From: Rhizobium johnstonii 3841
Lineage (GTDB): Bacteria > Pseudomonadota > Alphaproteobacteria > Rhizobiales > Rhizobiaceae
Direction: 5' to 3'
Assembly (NCBI RefSeq): GCF_000009265.1
Contig: NC_008380.1
Coordinates: 439,501-503,500 of the forward strand
DNA: 64,000 nucleotides
The notes beneath the pieces are model-generated. The model ran no database searches, was not told the origin of the DNA, and saw only the letters and a program-made list of their open reading frames with translations. This document shows positions 28,404 to 38,776 of the stretch, piece by piece. How positions within the stretch are numbered: position 1 is the stretch's first letter; every line of letters begins with the position of its first letter. The position numbers and the translations under genes were made by a program.

Positions 28404-28609
28404 GCCGCAAGCATAACAGAAGAAACGGCGATATATAGATCAAAACGTGAACGGAATGGGCGACCCGCAATATCCTCGCACGCTATCGCTCTTCCTCGCT
28501 CGGGGAGAAGAAATCGCCGTCCGATTTAACGATTGCTCAACCATATTGGCCAAAACCTGCGGCGCAGAAATTCCTCCCCGCGTGCGTCGCGCCAAGTACA
28601 GAGATCTCC

Positions 28610-30106
28610 ATGACCGCCCAGCAGACCGACAGTGCCCTCAGGCAGCGCCTCGATTTCATCGAACTGGATGAGGCGGCGCGCAAGTCGATGCGGGATTTGC
28701 GCCCTGTCATATCAGAGCTGATCGGTGGCGCCCTCGATAAATTCTACGCCAAGATCGCCAAGACCCCGGCTGTCGCAGGCTTCTTCGCCGATAAGAACCA
28801 TGTCGGCCATGCCAAGAAGCGCCAGCAGGATCATTGGGCCAATCTCGCCGGCGGCGCATTCGACGAGAGCTATGTCAACGGCGTGACCGCAGTCGGCCGC
28901 ACCCACGCCCGCATCGGGCTGGAGCCGCGCTGGTATATCGGCGGTTACGCCATCGTCATGTCCGAGCTCGTCAAGGGCATCATGGAGAAGCAGTGGCCGT
29001 CGATCTTTGCACGCCAGCAAGGCAAGGCATTGGCCGAGAAGCTGTCGGCTGTCATCAAATCAGGCATGCTCGACATGGATTATTCCATCTCGGTCTATCT
29101 CGAGACGCTCGAGGCCAAGCGTCGCGCCTTGGAAGAAGAGCGCGCTGAGGCCGAATCCGATCAGGCGATCGCACTGGAGCAGCTGCGCCGCGGTCTGGAA
29201 GCGCTGTCGAAAGGCGATCTCGAAGCCACTCTGCCGACAGACCTGCCGGGCAATTTCCGGCAGATGGCGGAGGATTACAATCGCGCCGTCAGGGCGCTAA
29301 GCCAGTCCTTCGCGTCCGTGCGCGAGACCTCCGGCCACATCATGAGCGGCGCCGACGTTATATCCAATGCGACCAACGATCTGGCGCTGCGTACCGCCCA
29401 GCAGGCGGCAGGCGTCGAGGAGAGCTCGGCCGCCCTGCAGCAGCTGTCCGTCAGCGTCGGCCAGACGGCGGCCAATGCCGAGAAGGCTTCGGCCGCCGTG
29501 CGCGAGACGCAAGAGAAGGCGAAGAACTCCGGCGAACTCGTCACCAGCGCCGTTTCGGCGATGGCCGGCATCGAGAAATCCTCGACCGGGATCTCCAAGA
29601 TCATCGGCGTTATCGACGAGATCGCCTTCCAGACCAACCTGCTGGCGCTGAACGCCGGTGTCGAGGCGGCGCGCGCAGGTGATGCCGGCAAGGGTTTTGC
29701 CGTTGTCGCCCAGGAAGTCCGCCAGCTCGCCCAGCGCACCGCGGAAGCGGCCAAGGAGATCAAGAACCTGATCTCTCAGAGTTCGACCCAGGTCAATCAG
29801 GGCGTCGGCATCGTCTCCAGCACCGGTGAGGCGCTGAACGATATGATCAGCCGCATCGACATCATCAACCGTTTCGTCGCCGATATCGCCGCCGCCGCCC
29901 GCGATCAGGCGACTGGCGTCAACGAGGTCAGCGTCGCGGTCCGCAACATGGGTGCGATCACCCAGCAGAATTCGGACATGGTCGAGCACTCCTCGGCAGA
30001 AACCCGCCGGCTCAAGGACGAGGTGGAGAGCCTGATCGAGCTGCTGCGGCGCTTCCGCGCCCGGCCGGAGGGCCATTCCGCCAGTGCTGCCCGCCGGGCG
30101 GCCTGA
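28610..30106 (+). CDS. Soluble globin-coupled chemoreceptor (HemAT-like aerotaxis transducer)
   Basis: A 498-residue protein with no membrane segment. The N-terminal protoglobin domain (about 10-175) contains [18 protein letters not shown], where the His is the expected proximal haem ligand. A short coiled linker leads to a methyl-accepting domain (about 230-480) with the conserved tip [17 protein letters not shown]. In this family haem-bound oxygen controls CheA activity, so it probably mediates aerotaxis. Unlike the two membrane receptors in the window, it lacks a W-x-x-F terminus. Its neighbour def is likely a separate transcription unit. Confidence 0.92.
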   Translation: MTAQQTDSALRQRLDFIELDEAARKSMRDLRPVISELIGGALDKFYAKIAKTPAVAGFFADKNHVGHAKKRQQDHWANLAGGAFDESYVNGVTAVGRTHARIGLEPRWYIGGYAIVMSELVKGIMEKQWPSIFARQQGKALAEKLSAVIKSGMLDMDYSISVYLETLEAKRRALEEERAEAESDQAIALEQLRRGLEALSKGDLEATLPTDLPGNFRQMAEDYNRAVRALSQSFASVRETSGHIMSGADVISNATNDLALRTAQQAAGVEESSAALQQLSVSVGQTAANAEKASAAVRETQEKAKNSGELVTSAVSAMAGIEKSSTGISKIIGVIDEIAFQTNLLALNAGVEAARAGDAGKGFAVVAQEVRQLAQRTAEAAKEIKNLISQSSTQVNQGVGIVSSTGEALNDMISRIDIINRFVADIAAAARDQATGVNEVSVAVRNMGAITQQNSDMVEHSSAETRRLKDEVESLIELLRRFRARPEGHSASAARRAA

Positions 30107-30124
30107 GGCTCTATGGCGAAATTC

Positions 30125-30159
30125 CAGGCGGGGATGCAAAAAAGCGTATTCCCCGCCTG
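30125..30159 (+). terminator. Hairpin after the globin-coupled receptor gene
   Basis: A 10-bp perfect stem CAGGCGGGGA/TCCCCGCCTG (30125-30134 with 30150-30159) and a 15-nt loop, 18 bp after the stop codon. There is no T-run, so it may terminate only weakly. Confidence 0.4.
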
Positions 30160-30202
30160 CCGGATAATTCCATAGTCGGAAAAGATGGGTTATGGGAACG
30201 CC

Positions 30203-30718
30203 ATGACCATCAAGCCACTCATCATTCTTCCCGATCCCGTTCTCCGCCAGCTGTCCAAGCCGATCGAGCGGGTGGATTCCGACCTGCAGCGTCTTGCCGA
30301 CGATATGCTGGAAACCATGTACGACGCGCCGGGCATCGGCCTTGCCGCGATCCAGATCGGCGTGCCGCGCCGTATGCTCGTCATCGACATCTCGCGCGAG
30401 GGCGAGGAAAAGCAGCCGCAGGTCTTCATCAATCCTGAGATCGTCAAATCGTCAGACGAGCGTTCCCTCTATGAGGAAGGCTGTCTTTCGATTCCGGATT
30501 ATTATGCCGAGGTCGAGCGCCCGGCTGTCGTCTCGGTCAAATATCTCGATCGCAACGGCAAGGAACAGACCGTGGAAGCCGACGGCCTGCTCGCCACCTG
30601 CCTGCAGCACGAGATCGACCACCTGAACGGCGTGCTCTTCATCGATTACATCTCGCGGCTGAAGCGGGAGATGGTGATCAAGAAATTCACCAAGGCGGCG
30701 AAGTCGAAGGCGCTCTGA
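30203..30718 (+). CDS. def: Peptide deformylase
   Basis: Metalloenzyme that removes the N-formyl group from nascent proteins. The 171-residue form starting at ATG 30203 (MTIKPLII) is preferred over ATG 30185. All three family motifs are present: [10 protein letters not shown] (about 46-55), EGCLSIP (metal-binding Cys) and QHEIDHLNG (metal-binding His pair and catalytic Glu). It normally sits directly before fmt, the enzyme that adds the formyl group. Here a toxin-antitoxin pair of about 0.7 kb separates them. Confidence 0.96.
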   Translation: MTIKPLIILPDPVLRQLSKPIERVDSDLQRLADDMLETMYDAPGIGLAAIQIGVPRRMLVIDISREGEEKQPQVFINPEIVKSSDERSLYEEGCLSIPDYYAEVERPAVVSVKYLDRNGKEQTVEADGLLATCLQHEIDHLNGVLFIDYISRLKREMVIKKFTKAAKSKAL

Positions 30719-30749
30719 CGCTACATTGAAAATTCACCGGCGACGCACT

Positions 30750-30768
30750 ATGATATCGCTGATATCAT
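30750..30768. promoter_or_regulatory. Palindromic operator candidate of the toxin-antitoxin operon
   Basis: A perfect inverted repeat, ATGATATC-GCT-GATATCAT, ends 15 bp before the antitoxin start and just before its GGAGG ribosome site. FitA/VapB-type ribbon-helix-helix proteins bind such inverted repeats to autoregulate their operons, so this is the likely operator. Function is inferred from position and symmetry. Confidence 0.65.
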
Positions 30769-30783
30769 GATGGAGGTGCCGAA

Positions 30784-31044
30784 ATGGGCGACCTGCTTAT
30801 TCGAGACGTTCCGGATGCGATGAAGCGGCAGCTTCAGGAAAGCGCGCAACGCAACGGCCGCAGTCTTTCGGAAGAGGCGATCGAAATCATGCGCCGACAG
30901 ATTGCGGTGGAGCGCTCGGGGGCTTCCGCCGGGCAGCGCCTGCGTTCCCTGATGAGTGAGGAAAGATTGAGCGAAGATGAGGTGGAGGCCATTGCCGCAT
31001 CTCGCCATGAACGCGACCGCGAACCGCCGCGTTTCGACACATGA
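30784..31044 (+). CDS. FitA/VapB-type ribbon-helix-helix antitoxin
   Basis: An 86-residue protein with an N-terminal ribbon-helix-helix DNA-binding motif (MGDLLIRDVPDAMKRQLQES...RSLSEEAIEIMRRQI). A flexible charged C-terminus would wrap the toxin. The ribosome site GGAGG is 7 nt before ATG 30784. Its stop overlaps the toxin start by 4 bp (ATGA), the standard coupled arrangement. A perfect palindrome just upstream is the likely autoregulatory site. Confidence 0.88.
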   Translation: MGDLLIRDVPDAMKRQLQESAQRNGRSLSEEAIEIMRRQIAVERSGASAGQRLRSLMSEERLSEDEVEAIAASRHERDREPPRFDT

Positions 31045-31460
31045 TCGTTCTCGATACGAATGTGATTTCCGAAATGCAGGGGCGGACCCACAGCGATCGG
31101 ATATTGAACTGGCTGGACGCCTACGACGTCGAGACGCTTTTCCTGACGACGATTGCCGTCGCGGAAATGCGTTACGGTCTTGAACTCCTTGATGATGGCA
31201 GGCGAAAGACAGCGCTGGTGTCCGACTTCAATCGGATCGAGTCGGAATTTGCCGGCCGCATCCTCGGTTTTGCCCTCAGTGCGGCGCATCGCTACGGCCT
31301 GTTGGCTGCCGAGCGCAGAAAGGCGGGGCGGCCGATGGAAACGAAGGATGCCATGATTGCCGCCATCTGCCTTGCAAACGGCGCGACGCTTGCGACCCGC
31401 AATACCCGAGATTTCGAGGGGCTTGATCTCAAGCTCGTAAACCCGTTTGAAGACGGTTGA
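31041..31460 (+). CDS. PIN-domain ribonuclease toxin (FitB/VapC type)
   Basis: A 139-residue PIN-domain protein. The acidic active-site residues are visible: Asp in [11 protein letters not shown], Glu in [11 protein letters not shown], Asp in [10 protein letters not shown], and Asp in [12 protein letters not shown]. VapC/FitB toxins cleave specific RNAs, often initiator tRNA or rRNA, and are neutralised by the cognate antitoxin encoded immediately upstream. The RNA target here is unknown. fmt begins 20 bp after its stop, so fmt may be transcribed partly from the toxin-antitoxin promoter. Confidence 0.9.
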   Translation: MIVLDTNVISEMQGRTHSDRILNWLDAYDVETLFLTTIAVAEMRYGLELLDDGRRKTALVSDFNRIESEFAGRILGFALSAAHRYGLLAAERRKAGRPMETKDAMIAAICLANGATLATRNTRDFEGLDLKLVNPFEDG

Positions 31461-31480
31461 TCCTCAATTGGCGAGATAAA

Positions 31481-32416
31481 ATGTCTCTTCGCATCATCTT
31501 CATGGGAACCCCGGAGTTCTCGGTTCCGACCCTGCGCCTGCTCGTCGATGCCGGCCACAGGATCGTTGCGGTCTATACGCAACCGCCGCGGCCGGGCGGG
31601 CGGCGCGGGCTCGATCTGCAGAAATCGCCGGTGCATCAGGCGGCCGAACTGCTCGGCCTGCCGGTCTTCACCCCGGTCAATTTCAAGGACCCCGAGGAGC
31701 GTGAAAGGTTTCGTGGCCTGAATGCCGATGTCGGCGTCGTCGTTGCCTACGGGCTGTTGCTGCCGGAAGCGATTTTGAACGGCACCCGCGATGGCTGCTA
31801 CAACGGCCATGCCTCGCTGCTGCCGCGCTGGCGGGGTGCGGCACCCATCCAGCGGGCGATCATGGCCGGCGACGCAAAGACCGGCATGATGGTGATGAAG
31901 ATGGACAAGGGTCTGGATACCGGCGCCGTCGCACTCACCCGCGAGGTCGAGATCGGCCCGAACATGACGGCCGGCGAACTGCACGACCGGCTGATGCTGG
32001 TCGGCGCCAAGGCGATGGCGGAGGCCATGGTGAAACTCGAGATGAACGACCTGCCGCTGACGCCGCAGCCGGAAGACGGCGTGCTCTATGCCGCCAAGAT
32101 CGACAAGGCCGAGACGCGCATCGATTTTTCCAGGGATGCCGGGGATGTGCACAATCACATCCGCGGCCTGGCGCCGTTTCCGGGTGCCTGGTTCGAGCTC
32201 GAAATCGGCGGCAAGCCGGAACGGGTGAAGGTGCTGGCGTCCGAACCGGCTGAGGGGCAGGGTGTGGCCGGGCAATTGCTGACGGATGATCTCGTGGTCG
32301 CTTGCGGCTCGGGCGCGGTGCGGCTCACCAGGCTGCAGAAGGCCGGCGGCAAGCCGCTGGCAGCGGCCGATTTCCTCAGGGGCACGCCGCTTGCGGCGGG
32401 CACGAGGCTCACCTGA
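31481..32416 (+). CDS. fmt: Methionyl-tRNA formyltransferase
   Basis: Formylates initiator Met-tRNA using 10-formyltetrahydrofolate. The 311-residue form starting at ATG 31481 ([18 protein letters not shown]) matches the family; an upstream ATG at 31457 is unlikely. The active-site region [18 protein letters not shown] (about residues 110-127) is intact, and the C-terminal OB-like domain follows. The stop overlaps the truA start (TGATG), so the two are translationally coupled. Confidence 0.97.
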   Translation: MSLRIIFMGTPEFSVPTLRLLVDAGHRIVAVYTQPPRPGGRRGLDLQKSPVHQAAELLGLPVFTPVNFKDPEERERFRGLNADVGVVVAYGLLLPEAILNGTRDGCYNGHASLLPRWRGAAPIQRAIMAGDAKTGMMVMKMDKGLDTGAVALTREVEIGPNMTAGELHDRLMLVGAKAMAEAMVKLEMNDLPLTPQPEDGVLYAAKIDKAETRIDFSRDAGDVHNHIRGLAPFPGAWFELEIGGKPERVKVLASEPAEGQGVAGQLLTDDLVVACGSGAVRLTRLQKAGGKPLAAADFLRGTPLAAGTRLT

Positions 32417-33234
32417 TGCCGCGTTTCCGCATGACCGTCGAATATGACGGCGGCCCCTATGTCGGCTGGCAGCGGCAGGAGAACGGCCCCTCGGTGCAGG
32501 GTGCGATCGAGGCCGCGGTGCTGTCGCTGACCGGTGAGACGGTGTCGGTCCGCGGCGCCGGACGCACCGATTCCGGCGTCCACGCCATGGGGCAGGTGAT
32601 CCATGCCGATCTTTCGAAGGACTGGTCGCCCTACCAGCTGCAGAATGCCTTGAACGCGCATCTGAGGATTGCCGGCGAGCGTGTCTCCGTACTCGACGTC
32701 GAGGCGGCTCCCGAATTCTTCGATGCCCGCTTTTCGGCGCTGCGGCGCCATTACCTCTATCGCATCGTCAGCCGCCGGGCGCCGCTGGCGCTCGAAGCCG
32801 GCAAGGCCTGGTGGGTGCCGAAGGTGCTCGATCACGAGGTCATGCATGCCGCCGCCCAGAGGCTGGTCGGCCGGCACGATTTCTCCACTTTCCGCGCCGC
32901 CCATTGCCAGGCAAACAGCCCGGTGCGCACGCTCGACCGGCTGGATGTGACGCGCCGCGGCGAGCTGATCGAGATCCGCGCCACGGCGCAGAGTTTTCTC
33001 CACAACCAGATCCGTTCCTTCGCCGGCACGCTGAAGCTTGCCGGCGAAGGCAAATGGACGCCTGACGATGTCGAGGCAGCGCTTAAGGCGCGCGACCGCA
33101 AGGCCTGCGGCCCGGTGGCGCCGCCGGACGGGCTCTATTTCATGCAGGTGGATTATCCCGACGTCATCGTCGACCGTCGCAGACCGGTCACCGATAACGA
33201 TGACGGCGCCGATGAAAGTGACGATCTATCTTAG
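32416..33234 (+). CDS. truA: tRNA pseudouridine(38-40) synthase TruA
   Basis: Converts uridines 38-40 of the tRNA anticodon stem-loop to pseudouridine. The 272-residue protein starts at 32416, overlapping the fmt stop codon. The catalytic Asp lies in [15 protein letters not shown] (about residue 53), and [16 protein letters not shown] at the N-terminus is characteristic. The C-terminal 20 residues are acidic. It converges on a membrane-protein gene with only 6 bp between the stop codons. Confidence 0.96.
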   Translation: MPRFRMTVEYDGGPYVGWQRQENGPSVQGAIEAAVLSLTGETVSVRGAGRTDSGVHAMGQVIHADLSKDWSPYQLQNALNAHLRIAGERVSVLDVEAAPEFFDARFSALRRHYLYRIVSRRAPLALEAGKAWWVPKVLDHEVMHAAAQRLVGRHDFSTFRAAHCQANSPVRTLDRLDVTRRGELIEIRATAQSFLHNQIRSFAGTLKLAGEGKWTPDDVEAALKARDRKACGPVAPPDGLYFMQVDYPDVIVDRRRPVTDNDDGADESDDLS

Positions 33235-33240
33235 GCTTGA

Positions 33241-33837
33241 TCACGCAGGATAGATGCCGAGGAAGTGCTGGAGATATTCCGAAAGGATCATCGATGGCAC
33301 GAGCAGCACCAGCGTCAGCGCCCCGACCATCAGCGCATGACCGTGGCAGATCATCCGGAGAATGCGCGCCAGCACGAAGACCTGCGCCAGCATGAAGGCG
33401 AGCAGCAGCAGCGAGACGAGGCCGACGGATCCGGGCAGGAAGAACACCAGCGCCAGCAGCAGCCCGTTGATATAGGAAAGCGGCACGCCGAGCCAGTTGA
33501 CGCTGACGACGACGGGGGCGAAACGCTCGCCCATGCGGAAGGCAAGCAGCAGAAACCCGGCAAAGACCAGCGGCACGAACCAGTTGGCGAGCTCGACGAG
33601 GCCGAGCCTGATATAGAAGGGAAAATCGACATCGGCTTCCGGCGGCATCGCCCGCAGGAAGGCCTGTCGCCACCAGAGCCAGGAAATGCCCATCGGCGGC
33701 AGGCACCAGAGCATCGCCCAGAACGAACGGTTGACGCCGCGCTCGGACATGTCGAGGTAGCGGAAGCCGCGCGGATCCAGCCGGATCAGCAGCCAGAGGC
33801 CGGCCAGATAGTACTGAACCTCCCTAAAGCCCGGCAT
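33241..33837 (-). CDS. Polytopic membrane protein of unknown function
   Basis: A 198-residue protein with about five hydrophobic segments (for example [15 protein letters not shown] and [20 protein letters not shown]). The N-terminal half contains [28 protein letters not shown], a pattern I associate with an uncharacterised rhizobial family. Its start overlaps the dapE stop by 14 bp, so it is probably coexpressed with dapD-dapE. No catalytic motif is evident and its function is unknown. Confidence 0.75.
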   Translation of the reverse strand: MPGFREVQYYLAGLWLLIRLDPRGFRYLDMSERGVNRSFWAMLWCLPPMGISWLWWRQAFLRAMPPEADVDFPFYIRLGLVELANWFVPLVFAGFLLLAFRMGERFAPVVVSVNWLGVPLSYINGLLLALVFFLPGSVGLVSLLLLAFMLAQVFVLARILRMICHGHALMVGALTLVLLVPSMILSEYLQHFLGIYPA

Positions 33838-35017
33838 TGGCGAACCAGCGGGCGATGAAGGTTTCGTAGATCGCCGTCAGCGTCTCCAGATCGGCGACAG
33901 CGACGCGTTCGTCGACCATGTGCATCGTCTGGCCGACGAGGCCGAACTCGACGACCGGGCAATAATCCTTGATGAAGCGCGCATCCGATGTGCCGCCGGT
34001 GGTCGAAAGCTTCGGCGACTGGCCGGAAACGCTTTCGACGGCTGAAGACAGCGAGGCGATCAGCGCATTGTTGCGCGTCAGGAAGACATGGCTCGGCCGG
34101 TCGGCCCAGACGATATCGTATTTCACCGGATCGCGGCCCGGCCGCAACTCGCCATTGCCGGCGGCGGCATCGAGGCGCCGGAGGATCTCGGCCCGCAGCG
34201 TTTCGACGGTCCAGCTGTCGTTGAAGCGGATGTTGAAACTCGCCGACGCCTTTGCCGGAATGACGTTGGTCGCCGGATTGCCGACATCGACCGTGGTCAC
34301 TTCGAGGTTCGAGGGCTGGAAATCGTCGGTGCCGCCGTCAAACGGCGGGTCCATCAGCGCGTGCGTCATCTGCAGCATGCCGCGCACCGGATTGTCGGCA
34401 AGATGCGGATAGGCGGCATGGCCCTGCACGCCGTGCACGGTGATCTTGCCCGACAGCGAGCCACGCCGGCCGATCTTGATCATGTCGCCGAGCCTGTCCG
34501 GATTGGTCGGCTCGCCGACCAGGCAGGCATCCCAGCGTTCGCCACGTTCGGCTGCCCATTGTAGCAGCTTGATCGTGCCGTTGATCGCCGGACCTTCTTC
34601 GTCGCCGGTGATCAGGAAGGAGATCGAGCCCTTGGGCTGCCCGCTTTTCTCGATATGGCGGGCGACCGCGGCGACGAAACAGGCGATGCCGCCCTTCATG
34701 TCGACGGCGCCGCGGCCGAAAAGCTCGCCCTTCGAAATCTCGGCTGCGAAGGGCGGATGCGTCCAGGCGGCTTCGTCGCCGACCGGCACGACATCGGTAT
34801 GGCCGGCAAACATCAGATGCGGGCCGTCCGTGCCGAGGCGGGCATAGAGGTTTTCGATGTCGGGTGTTCCCTCTTCGCTCGCCTTTACCCTGTCGACCGT
34901 AAAGCCGAGCGGCGCAAGCATTGCCTCCAGCGCCGACAGCGCGCCGCCTTCGGCGGGCGTCACGGACGGGCAGCGAATCAGCGTCTGAAGATTGGCGACG
35001 GGGTCGGTAGCGGTCAT
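33824..35017 (-). CDS. dapE: Succinyl-diaminopimelate desuccinylase
   Basis: Zinc peptidase-fold enzyme that removes succinate from N-succinyl-LL-diaminopimelate in lysine and peptidoglycan precursor synthesis. The 397-residue form starting at 35017 ([11 protein letters not shown]) is preferred over 35053. Metal ligands and catalytic residues appear in [19 protein letters not shown] and [11 protein letters not shown]. The dimerisation domain inserts around 180-290. It follows dapD by 101 bp on the same strand. Confidence 0.96.
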   Translation of the reverse strand: MTATDPVANLQTLIRCPSVTPAEGGALSALEAMLAPLGFTVDRVKASEEGTPDIENLYARLGTDGPHLMFAGHTDVVPVGDEAAWTHPPFAAEISKGELFGRGAVDMKGGIACFVAAVARHIEKSGQPKGSISFLITGDEEGPAINGTIKLLQWAAERGERWDACLVGEPTNPDRLGDMIKIGRRGSLSGKITVHGVQGHAAYPHLADNPVRGMLQMTHALMDPPFDGGTDDFQPSNLEVTTVDVGNPATNVIPAKASASFNIRFNDSWTVETLRAEILRRLDAAAGNGELRPGRDPVKYDIVWADRPSHVFLTRNNALIASLSSAVESVSGQSPKLSTTGGTSDARFIKDYCPVVEFGLVGQTMHMVDERVAVADLETLTAIYETFIARWFANAGL

Positions 35018-35118
35018 GGCGGTCGAACTATCCGGCGGGAATGGCAAAGACATGGCAAGGCGGGGCCGCCTCGCGTAAAAAGACGCCGTCTGTTTACCGG
35101 ATCAACGTCTCGGTGTCA

Positions 35119-35979
35119 TCAATCTCTGAGCAGCTCGTTGATACCGGTCTTCGAGCGGGTCTTTTCATCGACGCGCTTGACGATGACGGCGCAGTAGAGA
35201 TGCGGCGCCGGCTGGCCGTTGCCCATGGTCGCATTGCCCGACGGCATCGAGCCGGCGACGACGACGGAATAGGGCGGCACTTCGCCGTAGGTCACCTCGC
35301 CAGTGGCGCGGTCGACGATCTTGGTCGACTTGCCGATAAAGACGCCCATGCCGAGCACCGAGCCTTCGCGGATGATGCAGCCTTCGACCACCTCGGAACG
35401 GGCGCCGATGAAGCAATTGTCCTCGATGATCGTCGGGCCCGCCTGCATCGGCTCCAACACGCCGCCGATACCGACGCCGCCGGAGAGATGCACATGCTTG
35501 CCGATCTGCGCGCAGGAGCCGACCGTTGCCCAGGTATCGACCATGGTGCCTTCGCCGACATAGGCGCCGAGATTGACGAAAGAAGGCATCAGGATCGCGT
35601 TCGGCGCGATGTAAGCCGAGCGGCGCACGACGCAGTTCGGCACGGCGCGGAAGCCGGCGGCGCGGAAGTGGTTCTCGCCCCAGTTCTCGAATTTCGAAGG
35701 AACCTTGTCCCACCAGGTGGAATTGCCCGAGCCGCCCTTGACCACGTCCATGTCGTTGAGGCGGAAGGACAGAAGCACGGCCTTCTTCAGCCACTGATTG
35801 ACCGTCCAGGCGCCGTCGGAGCTGCGTTCGGCGACACGGGCCTTGCCGGCATCGAGCAGATCGAGCGCTGATTCGACCGCATCGCGAACCTCGCCCTTCG
35901 TCGACGTGTTCACATTGTCGCGATTGTCGAAGGCGGCTTCGATGATCTTTTCGAGGGATGCGAGGTCGGTGGCGCTCAT
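35119..35979 (-). CDS. dapD: 2,3,4,5-Tetrahydropyridine-2,6-dicarboxylate N-succinyltransferase
   Basis: Transfers succinate from succinyl-CoA to tetrahydrodipicolinate, the step preceding DapC and DapE in the succinylase branch of lysine/diaminopimelate synthesis. The 286-residue protein has an N-terminal helical domain and a left-handed beta-helix of hexapeptide repeats (about 110-240, for example [21 protein letters not shown]). The gap of about 195 bp to the divergent LOG-family gene should hold its promoter. Confidence 0.96.
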
Positions 35980-36173
35980 GAGAATTCCTTAAACTTCGAT
36001 CTTTATCGTGGAGACGGCGGGGTCTCCGGAATTGCGGTTGGCGGGGGTCAATCCTGCTCTACAGTATGAACCCGTAGAACGGAATGATTTTTCCGACAAG
36101 ATCATATCTGGATTCAAGGCGTTATAGCGACATATCCGGCTTCGAAGCCGGCAATACTGAAAGGCATTTCGAC

Positions 36174-37040
36174 ATGGCGAAGGGACGAAACGGCGGTTCG
36201 CGGCGCAAGGATGGCGTATGGGACCCGCTGAAGAGCAGCTCGACCGACAGGCAGCGCGCCGAAGCCGTGCCGAAGACGCCGCAGACGCTGTCGCCTGCCT
36301 ACCGCCTTGCCTATGTCGACGAGGATTTCCTCTGCCGCGAGGAATTGCGGCCGATCCGCCTGCAGCTGGAGTTGTTGAAGACGGAGATGATGCTGACCGA
36401 ACGCGGCATCAAGTCGACCGTCGTCATGTTCGGCGGCGCCCGCATTCCCGCCCCCGGCCAAAGCGCCTGGGCAGCCCGCAACGATATCCAGCGCGTCAAC
36501 CTGGAGGCGGCCTCCGTCTATTATGACGAGGCGCGCAAATTCGCCCGGCTCTGCTCGAAATATTCGGCCACCTTGAATTTCCACGAATATGTCATCGTCA
36601 CCGGCGGCGGCCCCGGCGTGATGGAGGCGGGTAATCGCGGCGCGGCCGACGAGGGCGCCCCTTCGATCGGCCTCAACATCGTGCTGCCGCACGAGCAGGC
36701 GCCGAACGCCTATGTGACGCCGGAGCTCAGCTTCAACTTCCACTACTTCGCCATCCGCAAGATGCACTTCATGGTGCGCGCCAAGGCGATCGCCGTCTTT
36801 CCCGGCGGCTTCGGCACGCTCGACGAATTCTTCGAATGCCTGACGCTGATCCAGACCGGCCGTATGGAGCGCCTGCCGCTGATCCTTTTCGGGGAGGCGT
36901 TCTGGCGGAGCATCATCAACTTCGACGCATTGGCCGAGTTCGGCACGATCGCGCCCGACGACGTCAAGCTGATCAGCTTTGTCGATACGGCCGAAGAAGC
37001 ATGGAAGATCGTTCAGAATTTCTACGAACACCGCGAATAG
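36174..37040 (+). CDS. LOG-family Rossmann protein (TIGR00730-type nucleotide phosphoribohydrolase)
   Basis: A 288-residue protein with both LOG-family motifs: GGGPGVMEAGNRGA (about 140-153) and PGGFGTLDEFFE (about 203-214). Members release the base from nucleoside 5'-monophosphates; some (LOG enzymes) make free cytokinins, others act in nucleotide salvage (PpnN). Which applies here cannot be told. The start at 36174 (MAKGRNGG) is chosen over 36084 because the upstream segment lacks similarity. A basic N-terminal tail of about 45 residues precedes the core. Confidence 0.85.
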   Translation: MAKGRNGGSRRKDGVWDPLKSSSTDRQRAEAVPKTPQTLSPAYRLAYVDEDFLCREELRPIRLQLELLKTEMMLTERGIKSTVVMFGGARIPAPGQSAWAARNDIQRVNLEAASVYYDEARKFARLCSKYSATLNFHEYVIVTGGGPGVMEAGNRGAADEGAPSIGLNIVLPHEQAPNAYVTPELSFNFHYFAIRKMHFMVRAKAIAVFPGGFGTLDEFFECLTLIQTGRMERLPLILFGEAFWRSIINFDALAEFGTIAPDDVKLISFVDTAEEAWKIVQNFYEHRE

Positions 37041-37115
37041 GCGCTTCAGAGGCACAAACTTCGGAGCCTCTCCCCGTCGAGGCGGGGAAAGGCAAGGACA
37101 AGTCGTCGCTTGGCT

Positions 37116-37757
37116 TTAGAGAAGCGGCCGGTCCGGCATATCGTCGATCGAGATGACGCCGTCCTTGTTGCGGTCCATCCGAGTGAACAGCTTGCCCATG
37201 GCGGCTTCGGCTTCCTGTTTGGAGATCTGGCCGTTCTGGTCGGTGTCGACCCGGTGCATCATGATCGAGGCACGCATGATGTTGCCACCATGGCGCATCC
37301 AGCGATGTCCGTCACGACCGTCGTGGCCGTCGCGCGGCGGCCGTCCCTGGTCATTGTTGTCGGCGGTTTCAGGTGCCGTGGGTGCGGCGTTCGCATCCTT
37401 GCTTTCGCCGGCCTCCTGCTTGCGCTGGTCTCGCATCGCCTGCATCTGCGTTTTCCGGTACTCACGGATTTCGCCCGGGGTCAGCGAGCCATCCTTGTTG
37501 GTGTCGATCGCGGCGAAGATCTTGTCGAGGCCGGCGGTCGCCTCGTCCTTGGAGACCTGTCCATCCTTGTTCGTATCGAATTGCTTCAGCATGCGGACAT
37601 AGGTGATTTCGCGGAAGGCAGCGGCGCCCGGACCGGGCCGGCCCATGCCGGCATGCTGGCGCGGCCCGTCACCCGGTGCGGCAAAAACTGCCCCGGCGGC
37701 GGCGCCGAAGATGAGGGTGGAGGAAAGCGCTGCCAGTATCAGCTTGTTGCGGTACAT
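37116..37757 (-). CDS. Exported EF-hand protein
   Basis: A 213-residue protein with an N-terminal signal peptide (hydrophobic core about 7-25, likely cleavage after AVFA). It has four EF-hand calcium loops: DTNKDGQVSKDE, DTNKDGSLTPGE, DTDQNGQISKQE and DRNKDGVISIDD. These form two pairs, separated by a Pro/Asp/Gly/His-rich linker (about 115-155). Periplasmic calcium-binding proteins of this sort are common in rhizobia; the partner is unknown. It converges with the LOG-family gene; a small CCCCG/CGGGG hairpin lies between them at about 37071-37088. Confidence 0.88.
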   Translation of the reverse strand: MYRNKLILAALSSTLIFGAAAGAVFAAPGDGPRQHAGMGRPGPGAAAFREITYVRMLKQFDTNKDGQVSKDEATAGLDKIFAAIDTNKDGSLTPGEIREYRKTQMQAMRDQRKQEAGESKDANAAPTAPETADNNDQGRPPRDGHDGRDGHRWMRHGGNIMRASIMMHRVDTDQNGQISKQEAEAAMGKLFTRMDRNKDGVISIDDMPDRPLL

Positions 37758-37861
37758 CGTGTTTGCCTTTCGTAAGGTGTCCCTTCACGAAAGAAGATAT
37801 GGCCGCGGACCCGGAAGACCCAGTTAAACATCGGTAAGCTAAGTGAAGACTTCGTAATGCT

Positions 37862-38587
37862 TCAGCCGGTAATCTTGCCGAGGCCGATAATCTTGCGAAG
37901 AAAAGCGGCGAGGTCGTCGGTGACGAAATCGATATGATCCTCCTCGCCGCTGGTCTTTTCCCACCATTCGACGACCGTCTCTTCCAGATTGCGCGGTACG
38001 AGCAGCACGGTCTGCATGCCGAGCGCCTTCGGCACCGTCAGGTTGCGCGGCAGATCCTCGAACATGGCCGCCTTGTTGGTTTCGACCCGCTTCAGCGCCG
38101 CGAACTTGTCATAGGTCGCCTGCGCCGGTTTCGGCACGTAGTCGGCAGCGACGATATCGAAGATGTCATCGAAATGTTCAAGAATGCCGAGCGCCTCCGC
38201 CGTCATTTCGGCATGCCTGACGCTGCCATTGGTGAAGATGAACTTGCGCCCCGGCAGCGCCTTGATCGCCTCGCCGAGTTCCGGCTGCGGCGTCAGCGCC
38301 GTGTAGTCGATCGCATGCGCCTTTTCGAGGAAGTCGTTCGGGTCGATGCCGTGATGGATCATAAGGCCCTGCAGCGTCGTGCCATGGTCGAGGTAATATT
38401 GCTTCTGCAGCTTGCGCGCCTCTTCCCGCTCCATCTGCAGGAGTGCCGCAACATAGGCGGTCATGTTCTTGTCGATCTGTGCGAAGAGATTGACATGATG
38501 CGGATAGAGCGTGTTGTCGAGGTCGAAGACCCAGTCTGTGACGTGCTCGAAATCGGCTTTATCAGGCGTGCGGTCGATCTTGGTCAT
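37862..38587 (-). CDS. HAD-family pyrimidine 5'-nucleotidase
   Basis: A 241-residue haloacid-dehalogenase-fold phosphatase. Motif I is DWVFDLDNTLYPHH (nucleophile Asp near residue 21), motif II is IFTNGS, and motif III/IV is MFEDLPRNL. It matches the SDT1/PYNE-like group of pyrimidine nucleotidases, which dephosphorylate UMP and CMP. The exact substrate is inferred. It is upstream of the EF-hand gene on the same strand by about 105 bp and divergent from the radical-SAM gene. Confidence 0.85.
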   Translation of the reverse strand: MTKIDRTPDKADFEHVTDWVFDLDNTLYPHHVNLFAQIDKNMTAYVAALLQMEREEARKLQKQYYLDHGTTLQGLMIHHGIDPNDFLEKAHAIDYTALTPQPELGEAIKALPGRKFIFTNGSVRHAEMTAEALGILEHFDDIFDIVAADYVPKPAQATYDKFAALKRVETNKAAMFEDLPRNLTVPKALGMQTVLLVPRNLEETVVEWWEKTSGEEDHIDFVTDDLAAFLRKIIGLGKITG

Positions 38588-38776
38588 GGCGGTCTTATGG
38601 CACGGCTCCTGTGGGAAACAAAAGGCTTTTGGCTCCCAAGTTCGCCTGAAACAGCAGCTTCCGCAAAAATGCCGTCAGATTTTCACAACTTTAAGAGGAT
38701 TTTGGCTGAATATTGCCATTGATCGCTGGTGACTTCTGCCTGCGTCAGACAGGGGGCCCGCAAGGGGTAAAGTCGC

